26,881 nt of DNA from Verrucomicrobiota bacterium (lineage in GTDB: Bacteria; Verrucomicrobiota; Verrucomicrobiia; Verrucomicrobiales; Verrucomicrobiaceae): positions 1 through 26,881 of the forward strand of contig VFKY01000202.1 in the NCBI GenBank assembly GCA_009885275.1. Reading direction: 5' to 3'. The translations under genes and the position numbers were made by a program. The notes under the pieces were generated by a model. That model was not told the DNA's origin and did no database searches. It saw only the letters and a program-made list of their open reading frames with translations. Positions 7,614 to 15,403 of this stretch are shown here, piece after piece; position 1 is the stretch's first letter, and the number at the start of each line of letters is the position of its first letter.

Positions 7614-7934
7614 GAGAAAAAATCAGGTCAGCAGGGTCAAAAAAGGGTTTGTTCCTCATACTGAAAGAACAACAGCATGAGCATGTGAGAGGCCAAGAGT
7701 AAACGATTTTTGTGCCATGGCAATGAGTAATTTGATGGTGGAACAGCCCCCTGTGCCCTGTCTTCAGGAAGGCGGCCTGGCTTACGGCGGCAAATTCATT
7801 GAAGCCGTTCTATGTGTCGACGCCTTGACAAAATGCGGCGACTGCGTCGTAAGTGAAAGGTTTCAGCTCCCACTCACCATCTCATTTGCCACAACGTCAG
7901 CATGGGTTAGGGTGGAACACGATACGCTTTTCTC
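7614..7934. other. Intergenic region between divergent exbB and pabA
   Basis: These 321 bases separate two divergent genes, so both promoters should lie here. I find no convincing pair of promoter boxes. TTGACA occurs at 7825-7830 on the plus strand, but no TATAAT-like box follows at the right distance. The same segment carries CGACGC (7819-7824) facing GCGTCG (7844-7849), a possible weak hairpin. An open frame beginning at 7717 runs into pabA out of frame and has no recognisable features, so it is not called. Confidence 0.5.
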
Positions 7935-8504
7935 ATGCTGCTCATCATCGACAACTACGATTCTTTTACTTACAACCTTGTCCAATACTTTGGTGAGATG
8001 GGGGCGCTCATGGAAATCCGGCGCAATGATCAAGTGACGCTGGCGGAGATCGCCAAGCTGAAGCCGGATCATATCTGCATATCACCAGGGCCATGCACCC
8101 CGAAGGAGGCCGGCATTAGCAACGAAGTGATCAAGCAGTTCGGCGCGACCATTCCATTGCTTGGGGTGTGCCTTGGGCATCAATGCATCGGTCATGTCTT
8201 CGGGGGCGATGTCGTACGCGCCAAGAGGCTCATGCACGGGAAGGTCTCGCCTATTCATCACACAAACGAGTCCGTCTTTAAAGGGATGCCCGTGGACTTC
8301 GAAGCTACGCGCTATCACTCACTGATCATTGAGAAAGATACTCTCCCCAATTGCCTGGAGATCACCGCGCATGCAGCAGATGACGCTACCGAAATCATGG
8401 GTGTACGTCATAAAGAGCTTCCCATTCACGGGGTTCAGTTCCATCCTGAGAGTATTCTGACTCGGGAAGGTAAAAAGTTATTGAAGAATTTTCTGGATAT
8501 GTGA
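7935..8504 (+). CDS. pabA: Glutamine amidotransferase subunit of aminodeoxychorismate/anthranilate synthase
   Basis: This 189-residue class-I glutamine amidotransferase supplies ammonia from glutamine to the chorismate-using partner (PabB or TrpE) for folate or tryptophan synthesis. The N-terminus [14 protein letters not shown] is the family signature. SPGPCTP at 50-56 forms the oxyanion region, the nucleophile is Cys79 in GVCLGHQ, and the triad is completed by His170 and Glu172 in QFHPE. The length is normal for the stand-alone subunit. Neither trpE nor pabB is in the window, and such subunits often serve both pathways, so pabA and trpG cannot be separated here. The ATG at 7935 follows a pyrimidine-rich leader (CGCTTTTCTC). 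The next gene begins 46 bases downstream, so the two may share a transcript. Confidence 0.93.
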   Translation: MLLIIDNYDSFTYNLVQYFGEMGALMEIRRNDQVTLAEIAKLKPDHICISPGPCTPKEAGISNEVIKQFGATIPLLGVCLGHQCIGHVFGGDVVRAKRLMHGKVSPIHHTNESVFKGMPVDFEATRYHSLIIEKDTLPNCLEITAHAADDATEIMGVRHKELPIHGVQFHPESILTREGKKLLKNFLDM

Positions 8505-8550
8505 GCGAAGCGGCACCTAAGTTGCTTGTCCTGTAAAAACGCTATACGCC

Positions 8551-9984
8551 ATGGCTAAACTACAATCTCTTCGTGAAGCACTTTCAGAAGCTCCGGACAA
8601 TACCGCGCTTCTGCTCTTGTATGGTCATGCCTGTGTCGATGAATTGCATCTAGAGGAGGCTCAAGAAATATTCACCCGGGTTCTCGCGCTGGAACCGAAT
8701 CGCGCCGAAGGTCATCTGGGTCTCGCGAAAGTGCTCATACTTCAAGGTGACACCAGTGCCGCTGCCGTGCGGGTGGAGCGCATTCTGCAACGTGATGCTC
8801 AGAATGCCTCTGCTCATTTGCTCTTGAGTCGGATTCATCTGACAGAAAATCAACGAGTAAAAGCCTTGGAGCATTTTAATCGCGCCATCGAGCTTGATGC
8901 TTCAGCCTCTGATCCTGCTTTGGAAGCCGATCTGGGAAGCCCCCCCAAGGCCTCATCACAACTGAAAGAACGGTCATCCAACTCAATGGAGTCTTTGATG
9001 GATGATGAGTCCATTGCCGAAGTGCAATCAGAGATTTTTGAGGACCCATTTGATGAGACGACGCCCTATGAGTGGCGTCCCGAGACATTCTATGCACCGG
9101 GTGATGGAGAGCGCTTTCGCGTCACTTTCTCAGATGTCGGTGGCATGGAAGCTCTCAAAGAAGAGATACGATTGAAGATTATATATCCCCTCCAACACCC
9201 AGAGCTTTACAAGGCTTATGGGCGCAAGTCTGGGGGCGGCATTCTACTTTATGGTCCACCCGGATGTGGCAAGAGCACTATTCTGCGAGCTACCGCAGGA
9301 GAAGTTTCGTGCAATTACTTCGCCATTGGCTTGCATGAAGTCTTCGATCCTTTTTACGGCAGTATCGAGCGCAACCTTCATCAGATCTTTGAAACAGCTC
9401 GCGCGAATAGTCCTTGTGTACTGGTGTTCGATGAGTTGGACAGCCTCGCTCCGGATCGTCGGCATGTGCGTGATTCGCAGATGCGTAATGTCGTAAATCA
9501 GTTTCTCAGTGAACTCGACGGACTGCGCAGTGATAATCATCGTATCCTTGTCATTGGAGCAACCAATGCTCCGTGGCAGCTTGATCCCGCGTTGCGGCGT
9601 CCAGGTCGTTTTGATCAGGCCATTTTTGTGCCACCACCCGATGACGCAGCCCGTTTGCAGATTATCCGTTTACAGGGAAGGGATAAACCGATTGCCAAGC
9701 TCGACGAACCAACGCTGGTGAAAGCCACGGTCGGGTTCTCTGGCGCAGACATGCGCTGGGTCTTTGATCGCGCCGCAGAACTAGCCTTGGCTGACGCCTT
9801 GCATTCAGGGAAAACAGCACCCATCCACATGGAATTGCTCCTCCAGATCATTCAAGAACATGCGCCAACGGCTCAAGCTTGGCTGGAGGGTGTGAAACAG
9901 AATGCGCCTGCCACCCAGCAAGACGCATTGTATAACGAGGTGCGGAAATTCATCCAACAGACAGCAGCGAAGCGCCAGAGTTAA
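8551..9984 (+). CDS. TPR-AAA ATPase fusion (Cdc48/FtsH-type AAA domain)
   Basis: Predicted 477 residues. Residues about 1-120 are TPR-like helical repeats (for example LEEAQEIFTRVLALEPNRAE and the unit ending HFNRAIELDAS). An acidic linker (140-185) follows, then one classical AAA domain: FSDVGGMEALKEEI at 193-206, Walker A GPPGCGKS at 235-242, Walker B VLVFDELD at 290-297, sensor-1 Asn in GATNAP (339), and the arginine-finger segment RRPGRFD (349-355). A C-terminal helical lid ends near 480. It has no membrane segment and no protease domain, so it is probably a cytoplasmic hexameric unfoldase or remodeller that finds partners through its TPRs. No SD precedes ATG 8551. It sits between pabA and nuoDE. 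The client is unknown; assembly of complex I is only a positional guess. Confidence 0.87.
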   Translation: MAKLQSLREALSEAPDNTALLLLYGHACVDELHLEEAQEIFTRVLALEPNRAEGHLGLAKVLILQGDTSAAAVRVERILQRDAQNASAHLLLSRIHLTENQRVKALEHFNRAIELDASASDPALEADLGSPPKASSQLKERSSNSMESLMDDESIAEVQSEIFEDPFDETTPYEWRPETFYAPGDGERFRVTFSDVGGMEALKEEIRLKIIYPLQHPELYKAYGRKSGGGILLYGPPGCGKSTILRATAGEVSCNYFAIGLHEVFDPFYGSIERNLHQIFETARANSPCVLVFDELDSLAPDRRHVRDSQMRNVVNQFLSELDGLRSDNHRILVIGATNAPWQLDPALRRPGRFDQAIFVPPPDDAARLQIIRLQGRDKPIAKLDEPTLVKATVGFSGADMRWVFDRAAELALADALHSGKTAPIHMELLLQIIQEHAPTAQAWLEGVKQNAPATQQDALYNEVRKFIQQTAAKRQS

Positions 9985-10023
9985 AGCTCTGATTTTTAGA
10001 AAATCTGGGGTAATTCACGGCGC

Positions 10024-10041
10024 TTGTGAAATTTTTCACAA
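10024..10041. promoter_or_regulatory. CRP/FNR-type palindromic operator upstream of nuoD
   Basis: The 18-mer TTGTGAAATTTTTCACAA is a palindrome apart from its central base pair and contains TGTGA-N6-TCACA, the half-site pattern recognised by CRP-type regulators in other bacteria. Its right end is 62 bases before the nuoD ATG at 10104. Binding by a CRP/FNR-family regulator is inference; no such regulator gene is in the window. Confidence 0.5.
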
Positions 10042-10103
10042 ATACGCCTTGCCGCATCTCTGCTTTGCAGAATACTCCATCTCGTCCCCTTCCTTACCCA
10101 CGC

Positions 10104-11363
10104 ATGGCCACCACAGTTCACGAGATAGATGCGCCTGACACTGCTACTAAAGCGATGCAGCAAGCGCATACGCATGAAGAAGCGGTGACCGACATGATCG
10201 GTGAAAAGTTAATTCTTAATATGGGGCCTTCTCATCCCGCGACGCATGGAGTGTTGCGTTTGGTGTTAGAGTTGGATGGCGAGATCATTTCCAAGGCTGA
10301 TCCTGATATAGGCTATCTGCATCGTGGCGATGAAAAAATTGCTGAAAACATGCATTACAACCAGTTCGTGCCTTACACGGATCGACTGGATTATCTCGCG
10401 CCACTCGCCAATAACGTGGCTTATGCCTTAGCAGTGGAAAAGCTCATGGGCTGGGAGTTGCCTGAACGTGGGAAGGCCATACGGGTTGTCTGTTGCGAAA
10501 TGGCACGCATTTCTTCGCACCTCCTTGGTGTCGGTGTTTTTGCCATGGATGTCGGTGCCATGACCGCATTCCTCTACACTTTTAACGAACGCGAAAAGAT
10601 CTACAATCTCTGCGAACATCTCACTGGTGCGCGATTCACGACGAGCTACACGCGTGTTGGCGGACAGACTCGTGACATGAACGAGACTTTCATCACAGGA
10701 TTGAAAAAGTTCCTCATAGATATCGTCCCAGTGATTGATGAAATGGACGCACTGCTTTCACGCAACGCTATTTTTCTCGGCCGTACTCAAGGGCTGGGCA
10801 TTATTACGAAAGAGGACGCCATTGCTTACGGTTTGTCTGGGCCTAATCTGCGGGGTTCGGGTGTGGAGTATGATTTGCGCAAAGCGCATCCGTATCTCGA
10901 CTACGACAAATACGAATTCGATATCCCGATTGGCACTACGGGCGACAGCTATGACCGCTACCTTGTTCGCATGGAAGAAATGCGTCAGAGTGTCCGCATC
11001 CTCAATCAAGTGCTCGCCTATCTTCCTGGGGGTCCGATAAATACCGGTGACCCCAAGAATCGACTGCCTGATAAAGAACGTGTGCTCATGAAGATGGAGG
11101 AGCTCATCCACCATTTTATAGTCTCCACTCAGGGCATTGATGCTCCAGTAGGTGAAATTTATTTTGGCGCTGAGAATCCCAAGGGTGAACTTGGTTTCTA
11201 CATTTGCAGCAAAGGCGGCGGTGTTCCTTATCGCATGAAGATTCGTTCGCCCTCCTTTGTTAATTTGAGCATTCTCTCGAAAATTCTCCCCGGTCACATG
11301 CTCAGTGACGTGCCCGCCATTCTCGGCAGTTTCGACTTCGTGATGGGAGAATGTGACCGGTAA
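10104..11363 (+). CDS. nuoD: NADH-quinone oxidoreductase subunit D
   Basis: Predicted 419 residues, the 49-kDa subunit of respiratory complex I. It lies in the peripheral arm at the quinone-binding site next to the membrane. Family signatures are strong: LNMGPSHPATHGVLRL near the N-terminus, GYLHRGDEKIAE, TSYTRVGG, GLSGPNLRGSG, and the C-terminus SFDFVMGECDR, which ends as the family usually does. ATG 10104 (MATTVHEID) is chosen. A GTG at 10026 would extend the frame by 26 residues but would place the operator-like palindrome inside the gene. A pyrimidine-rich leader precedes the ATG. nuoE starts 16 bases after the stop. The other eleven or so subunits are not here, so complex I genes must be split over several loci. 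Confidence 0.96.
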   Translation: MATTVHEIDAPDTATKAMQQAHTHEEAVTDMIGEKLILNMGPSHPATHGVLRLVLELDGEIISKADPDIGYLHRGDEKIAENMHYNQFVPYTDRLDYLAPLANNVAYALAVEKLMGWELPERGKAIRVVCCEMARISSHLLGVGVFAMDVGAMTAFLYTFNEREKIYNLCEHLTGARFTTSYTRVGGQTRDMNETFITGLKKFLIDIVPVIDEMDALLSRNAIFLGRTQGLGIITKEDAIAYGLSGPNLRGSGVEYDLRKAHPYLDYDKYEFDIPIGTTGDSYDRYLVRMEEMRQSVRILNQVLAYLPGGPINTGDPKNRLPDKERVLMKMEELIHHFIVSTQGIDAPVGEIYFGAENPKGELGFYICSKGGGVPYRMKIRSPSFVNLSILSKILPGHMLSDVPAILGSFDFVMGECDR

Positions 11364-11379
11364 GTTTTTAAGGTAGCGT

Positions 11380-11880
11380 ATGACATTTAAAGTGCCCGCA
11401 GAACTAGAAGCAAAAATGGATGAGGTAATCACGCATTACCCGGTTTCCAAGCGCAGTGCGGTCTTACCTCTTCTGCATCTTATCCAGCACCACTTCCGTT
11501 TCATCGGCGAGGAAGCGGTGACATGGGTGGCAAATAAACTTAGCCTTGAGCCCATCCAAGTGCTGGAAGTCGTCACCTTCTATCCCGGCTTCCGTCAGAC
11601 AGCTCCGGGCAAGTATCATATTCGAGTCTGCCGCACGCTTTCCTGCGCCATGGCTGGCAGCTATGATTTGATGGAGTCGCTTTGCAAAACGGCGAACATC
11701 GATCGCTCCCATGTTGATCATCATCATCCCATTGCTGTGAGCGAAGATGGTAAATACAGCATCGAATTTGCCGAGTGTCTCGCAAGCTGTGGTTTCGGCC
11801 CAGTTTGCATGGTGGAGGATGATTTCCATGAAGCGGTTAAGCCGGAGAAATCGGCGGAATTGCTTGCTCAATATAAGTAA
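11380..11880 (+). CDS. nuoE: NADH-quinone oxidoreductase subunit E (2Fe-2S)
   Basis: Predicted 166 residues, the 24-kDa thioredoxin-fold subunit of the NADH-dehydrogenase module. It carries the N1a 2Fe-2S cluster with ligands Cys84 and Cys89 (CRTLSC) and Cys133 and Cys137 (CLASC). The segment VLEVVTFYPGF (61-71) is typical of the helical N-terminal half. Length and order are normal. An SD-like AAGG lies about seven bases before the ATG, the only clear one in this window. It follows nuoD by 16 bases and is therefore coexpressed with it. nuoF and nuoG, its direct partners, are not downstream; the next gene is an RlpA-like lipoprotein. Confidence 0.95.
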   Translation: MTFKVPAELEAKMDEVITHYPVSKRSAVLPLLHLIQHHFRFIGEEAVTWVANKLSLEPIQVLEVVTFYPGFRQTAPGKYHIRVCRTLSCAMAGSYDLMESLCKTANIDRSHVDHHHPIAVSEDGKYSIEFAECLASCGFGPVCMVEDDFHEAVKPEKSAELLAQYK

Positions 11881-11887
11881 CTGAAAT

Positions 11888-12313
11888 TTGCTGCACTCAG
11901 TGAAAGTGACATCCTCAAAACTCCTGTCGTATTTACCGAAATGGCTATGCCTAGTCTCTCTGCTTCTACTGGCTTCTTGCGCTGGTGGCCCAACGAAAAG
12001 CTCTAATCACGCCTGGCGTTCCTATCAAACAGGTAAAGCCTCTTGGTATGGAGGAAAATTTCATGGTCGGAAAACCGCCAGTGGTGAGCGTTACAACCAG
12101 TGGGCGATGACGGCGGCTCATAAAAAACTACCCTTTGGCACTCACGTGCGAGTGACCAATCTAGACAATGGTCGCGCCTGCGTCGTGCGAATCAATGATC
12201 GCGGTCCATTTGTTTGGGGGCGTGTCATTGACCTTTCAGCAGCCGCGGCAAAACAGATCGGAGTTTATAGTGCTGGGGTGGCGCCGGTGCGGGTGGATGT
12301 TCCGAGGCGGTAG
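11888..12313 (+). CDS. rlpA: RlpA-like septal lytic transglycosylase lipoprotein
   Basis: Predicted 141 residues. A hydrophobic N-terminus with lipobox LASC (Cys31) marks a lipoprotein. The rest is one double-psi beta-barrel with the RlpA pattern: [38 protein letters not shown] and RINDRGPF. Residues Glu67, His78 and Asp104 correspond to those implicated in catalysis in Pseudomonas RlpA, which cleaves denuded peptidoglycan. The SPOR domain found in many RlpA proteins is absent, so it may not be directed to division septa. The start is uncertain: TTG 11888, GTG 11900 and GTG 11906 are all in frame and all keep the signal sequence. It starts only 7 bases after nuoE. Confidence 0.88.
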   Translation: MLHSVKVTSSKLLSYLPKWLCLVSLLLLASCAGGPTKSSNHAWRSYQTGKASWYGGKFHGRKTASGERYNQWAMTAAHKKLPFGTHVRVTNLDNGRACVVRINDRGPFVWGRVIDLSAAAAKQIGVYSAGVAPVRVDVPRR

Positions 12314-12322
12314 GAAAGGAGG

Positions 12323-12343
12323 GCGGAGACTCCTCTCCGCTTT
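12323..12343 (+). terminator. Possible weak terminator after rlpA
   Basis: GCGGAGA (12323-12329) pairs with TCTCCGC (12334-12340) around a four-base loop, followed by only three T. It lies 10 bases after the rlpA stop. The short U-run makes it weak. It may instead be part of the repeat-like spacer that follows. Confidence 0.4.
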
Positions 12344-12370
12344 GAATATATGGGTGGCAAAGTCGCGAAA

Positions 12371-12410
12371 CCATGAAGCGGGCAGGAGTGCCCACGCTCC
12401 TTTCTTGATG
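12371..12410. repeat. Hairpin-rich spacer, possible interspersed palindromic repeat
   Basis: The stretch contains GGGCA (12380-12384) facing TGCCC (12389-12393), and GGAG facing CTCC, in a non-coding spacer between convergent genes. The GC-rich short palindromes, their position between convergent genes and the poor coding potential resemble REP-like elements. Only one copy lies in the window, so repetition is not shown here. Confidence 0.3.
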
Positions 12411-12433
12411 GCCCTAAGCTGAACGGTTGAAGC

Positions 12434-12468
12434 CAAATAAAAGAGGCGGCATGCTTTCATGCCACCTC
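12434..12468 (-). terminator. Intrinsic terminator of the PIN-PhoH gene
   Basis: On the minus strand GAGGTGGCATG (12468-12458) pairs with CATGCCGCCTC (12453-12443), an 11-bp stem with one G-U pair and a four-base loop, followed directly by TTTTATTT. It lies about 95 bases after the stop at 12564. On the plus strand no T-run follows, so it acts for the minus-strand gene. Confidence 0.82.
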
Positions 12469-12563
12469 TATGCATATGAACACACACAACTGACAAATTC
12501 TTTAGACTGGCATTTGAGTGGAGAGAGGTAAGGCATTCCCTCAACTCTCAACCATAGACTTTC

Positions 12564-14132
12564 CTACAGCAACTTGGCTCCAGCCTCTGCGAGCGGACTG
12601 CGCTCGCCTTTGCTGAGAGGAATATGAGCCGCGAAGGGCTGACCTCTCATGCGCTGACGGGTGTAAACCAGACCGTTACTGCGACTGTCCACATACGGAT
12701 TATCTATCTGCGCCGGATCACCAATGAGTACCAGCTTGCTGCCTCGCGACATGCGGGTAACCACCGTTTTGGCTTCCAGCGGAGTCAGTTGCTGGGCTTC
12801 ATCGAGGATAAAGAATCGATCAGGAATGCTGCGACCTCGTATATAGCAGAGCGCTTCAATTTCGATGATGCCTTCCTGTATCATGGGTTCGTAAGGAGCG
12901 GAAGGTGTGGCGGCGTTTGATGAGCCGTTGACGTCCTGTCGATTACCATGCCGCGCTGCTTTCTTTTTGTTCATATTGGCATCCGCCGCCACGGGACGCG
13001 TTAGTAAATCCAGTGCGTCATAGACCGGCTGAAGCCAGGGGCGCATCTTCTCCTGAAGTGATCCCGGCAGAAAACCAATCCCTTGCCCCATGGCCACGAT
13101 GGGGCGACTCACGGTGATGCCGGTATAACCGCGACCCATGACCTGAGAAAGTCCTGCTGCACAAGCGAGCAATGTCTTGCCTGTGCCTGCTTGACCAAAA
13201 CAAGTAACCAGTGAGATCTCAGGATTCATCAGGGCATCCAGCAAACAAGCTTGCCCAAGATTCATCGGTTTAATGGTACGCCCTTGCATGACGCGGAGAC
13301 TCTCCGGAATATGGAGACGAGTGAGAACTTTTGCGGAAGAGAAGCGAGCCGGCATCGTGCTTTTTTCACCGGCAGAGAGCAACACATATTCATTAATCGC
13401 GAGATGCTGGACGCGTTTTTGATCCAAATCCAGATTGCCGCTACTCGCGAACCGTTGCAGTTCATGGGCGCTGACCTCTACGCGCGCCAGTTCCATATGA
13501 GAGACCTCACGAGCTTCCACCTTGTCATGCAGATAATCCTCACACGGCACATCGACAGCACGTGCTTTTAACTGCATGTTAATGTCCTTACTTACCAAAA
13601 TGACGGGAGTCGTTGACTGATGGGCAAGCCAAAGAGCACTGGCAAGGATGCGGTGATCGGGTTTCTCCATGTCATGAAAAACCCGTTGGAACCGTTGCAC
13701 TGCCTTTAGTTGAAGGGCTTCCTCAAGATCAAAAATGATCAGGCGGATCAGTCCACCTCCATCCGTAGGCACTCCATCCATGACATTGATATTTGGCTTT
13801 GAAAAAACGCGGGACAAAGCGCGATGTACTTCACGGGCATTGGCTCCGCGTTCGGTGGGTTCATTCTTAAAGCGGTCCAGTTCACCGAGTACATCGACTG
13901 GGATACAAATGTTGTTGTCTTCAAAACGCTGAAGGCACGCAGGATCGTGCAACAGCACATTAGTATCGAGAACGAAATTTTTCACCAGTGACGAAGCGCT
14001 ATGATCGTTGCGACTGCCTACTTTGCGCTTTCGTCGTGCACCGACACGAAGCTTACCGTTTTCTCCACCTGAGAAGGATTGATCTTCAGTATACAGCGAA
14101 AGGTCGGCAGGAGTTGCAGCTTCGTGGAGCAT
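12564..14132 (-). CDS. PIN-domain/PhoH-family ATPase (PhoH2/YlaK type)
   Basis: Predicted 522 residues. After a basic N-terminus there is a PIN nuclease domain with acidic residues Asp56 (VLDTNVLL), Glu84 (LGELDRF), Asp159 (KPDHRI) and Asp183 (SKDINM). From about 280 follows a PhoH ATPase with Walker A GQAGTGKT (313-320), SRPIVAMGQGIGFLPG, and Walker B FILDEAQQ (441-448), ending GDPAQIDNPYVD. PIN-PhoH proteins are known as RNA helicase/RNase fusions. The residues listed are the expected ones, so the protein looks active. An insertion rich in Asn, Lys and Ser (about 382-412) lies inside the ATPase domain. It has its own terminator and a long structured leader. The leader before ATG 14132 is C/T-rich and free of G for 20 bases. 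It is unrelated to the flanking plus-strand genes. Confidence 0.93.
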   Translation of the reverse strand: MLHEAATPADLSLYTEDQSFSGGENGKLRVGARRKRKVGSRNDHSASSLVKNFVLDTNVLLHDPACLQRFEDNNICIPVDVLGELDRFKNEPTERGANAREVHRALSRVFSKPNINVMDGVPTDGGGLIRLIIFDLEEALQLKAVQRFQRVFHDMEKPDHRILASALWLAHQSTTPVILVSKDINMQLKARAVDVPCEDYLHDKVEAREVSHMELARVEVSAHELQRFASSGNLDLDQKRVQHLAINEYVLLSAGEKSTMPARFSSAKVLTRLHIPESLRVMQGRTIKPMNLGQACLLDALMNPEISLVTCFGQAGTGKTLLACAAGLSQVMGRGYTGITVSRPIVAMGQGIGFLPGSLQEKMRPWLQPVYDALDLLTRPVAADANMNKKKAARHGNRQDVNGSSNAATPSAPYEPMIQEGIIEIEALCYIRGRSIPDRFFILDEAQQLTPLEAKTVVTRMSRGSKLVLIGDPAQIDNPYVDSRSNGLVYTRQRMRGQPFAAHIPLSKGERSPLAEAGAKLL

Positions 14133-14179
14133 GATGAGGGTGATGAAGGGTTAGTGTTTATGGGCGGTGGGGTATAATG

Positions 14180-14221
14180 AAAAACCGCCCTTAGAACACT
14201 GAAAGTGTCCAAGCGCGGTTT
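14180..14221 (-). terminator. Strong hairpin with U-run in the leader of the PIN-PhoH gene
   Basis: On the minus strand AAACCGC at the 5' side pairs with GCGGTTT, and the stem continues inward (GGACACT with AGTGTTC) to a three-base TTC loop, with one mismatch and one bulge. It ends in five T. This is the form of an intrinsic terminator, but it lies about 48 bases upstream of the start at 14132. It could attenuate phoH expression or end a short separate RNA beginning near 14330. Confidence 0.6.
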
Positions 14222-14229
14222 GGGTTGTG

Positions 14230-14251
14230 CGGATGAAAAAGTAGGCATCCG
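14230..14251. other. Small hairpin in the same leader
   Basis: CGGATG (14230-14235) faces CATCCG (14246-14251) with a ten-base loop. In a minus-strand leader transcript it would come just before the strong hairpin, so the two could form one structured RNA. I recognise no known riboswitch. Confidence 0.4.
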
Positions 14252-14445
14252 AAAAATTAATTAAGCTATGTGAAATAAAACGCATTAACGATGGGCAAAG
14301 CAAGAGAAATATCTGTGATCAGTGTTTTATAAGTTAAAATTTTTGGTCACATAGAGCGAAACCCATGCCACTTGCGGCCTGTAGTGCAATTAAGTGAAAA
14401 GCACACGGTATTTTGCCTTTCGATATGATCTCGCTACGATGTTTC

Positions 14446-15294
14446 ATGACTTTTTGTAATGCCAAAGCAGATCTTTTTATTCCTGATCAATCCGATCAAA
14501 ATCAAGCCTTTGCCCGGGTTACGCATCTGGGCATTGTCAGTCATCAGGACGATCTAGAGATCGCCGCGTATCACGGCATCACCGAATGCTTTCGTCGCGA
14601 AGACAAGTGGTTTGGTGGCGTGGTTGTGACCAATGGCTCGGGCAGTCCTCGTAAAGGTTCGTACGCCAACTTTACGGACGAAGAGATGATGGAAGTTAGG
14701 AAGCACGAGCAACGCAAGGCTGCTTTCGTAGGAGAATATAGCGTCATGGTCCAACTTGGTTATCCCAGTGACGAGGTCAAAACGTCCAACAAAGCTGATG
14801 TCGTGGCCGACATTTTCCACATCCTCAAACAGACCCAGCCGCAGTTTGTTTATCTACACAATCCAGCGGACCGACACGACACCCATGTCGCCACTTTTCT
14901 TCGCTGTCTTGAAGCGCTGCGATCCTTACCCAAGCAGGCGCGGCCACAAAAAGTCTATGGCTGCGAAGTCTGGCGCAAGCTCGATTGGCTTCTCACCGAA
15001 GACAAGGTCATGCTCTGGGTCGATCAGTATCCGCATCTTATCGGCGCGTTGCTATCGGTCTTTGATTCGCAAATAAGTGGAGGAAAACGTTACGACCTCG
15101 CCGAGGAGGGCATTCGCCGCGCCAACGCCACCTATTTTGATTCACACACCACCGACAACACAAGCGCTCTCACCTTCGCGATGGATCTCACCCCCCTGAT
15201 TCAGGATGACGCCCTTAACCCCGAGAATTTCACCGTTGAGTTTGTGGATCGACTGAAGAACGACATCAAGGACCGGATGCGGAAGTTTGCCTGA
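14446..15294 (+). CDS. PIG-L (LmbE-like) deacetylase
   Basis: Predicted 282 residues from ATG 14446. PIG-L proteins are zinc-dependent deacetylases acting on N-acetyl sugars in glycoconjugates or small molecules. The metal motif appears as SHQDDLE (the family HPDD with Gln for Pro), and the second motif as HNPADRHDTH. Long conserved stretches such as TNGSGSPRKGSYA, VYGCEVWR and VFDSQISGGKRYDL fit one PIG-L subfamily I associate with Verrucomicrobia. No signal peptide is seen, so it is likely cytoplasmic. In-frame alternatives are ATG 14425 and TTG 14413; none has an SD. The substrate is unknown. nagA elsewhere in the window acts on a related class of compound, but the two are not neighbours. 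Confidence 0.85.
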   Translation: MTFCNAKADLFIPDQSDQNQAFARVTHLGIVSHQDDLEIAAYHGITECFRREDKWFGGVVVTNGSGSPRKGSYANFTDEEMMEVRKHEQRKAAFVGEYSVMVQLGYPSDEVKTSNKADVVADIFHILKQTQPQFVYLHNPADRHDTHVATFLRCLEALRSLPKQARPQKVYGCEVWRKLDWLLTEDKVMLWVDQYPHLIGALLSVFDSQISGGKRYDLAEEGIRRANATYFDSHTTDNTSALTFAMDLTPLIQDDALNPENFTVEFVDRLKNDIKDRMRKFA

Positions 15295-15403
15295 GAGCGC
15301 ATACCATTTACCCCGAGGCGGCGGAGGAACCCGCTGAGTAGTCACTTTATTATCGCGAGCGCGAACCTGAGCCAAGTTCTTACGGTTACTTGACGGAATC
15401 GTC

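Larger units (their letters stand above)
14133..14445. other. Divergent intergenic region between phoH-like gene and PIG-L gene
   Basis: These 313 bases lack a convincing gene and are AT-rich between 14250 and 14345. They hold two hairpins (14182-14221 and 14230-14251). A TATAAT is present on the plus strand at 14173-14178, without a good -35 box. TATAAA-like sequences occur around 14326-14333 on both strands. Promoters for both flanking genes probably lie here but cannot be fixed by eye. Confidence 0.45.

Noticed and set aside
7825..7853. TTGACA as a sigma-70 promoter for pabA
   Set aside because: The expected -10 position reads CGTAAG, not TATAAT-like, so no promoter is called.
7717..8037. 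106-codon open frame in the pabA upstream region
   Set aside because: It overlaps pabA by about 100 bases out of frame, has no motif, and its amino acid make-up (runs of Ser and Thr late on) looks like translation of another frame.
9991..10005. GATTTT/AAAATC inverted repeat after the AAA gene
   Set aside because: Only A/T pairs plus one G-C at the end, no U-run; too weak to call a terminator.
10026..10103. N-terminal extension of NuoD from GTG 10026
   Set aside because: It is not part of the NuoD family pattern and would cover the operator-like palindrome; ATG 10104 fits better.
10758..11432. 224-codon open frame antisense to nuoD/nuoE
   Set aside because: Fully covered by conserved nuo genes; no domain resemblance.
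14413..14445. Extended start (TTG 14413 or ATG 14425) for the PIG-L gene
   Set aside because: Residues added do not look conserved; ATG 14446 lies closest to the first recognisable family segment. Not fully excluded.
15300..15403. Possible terminator between the PIG-L and ABC genes
   Set aside because: Some GC-rich inverted bases are present, but there is no U-run and no convincing stem.
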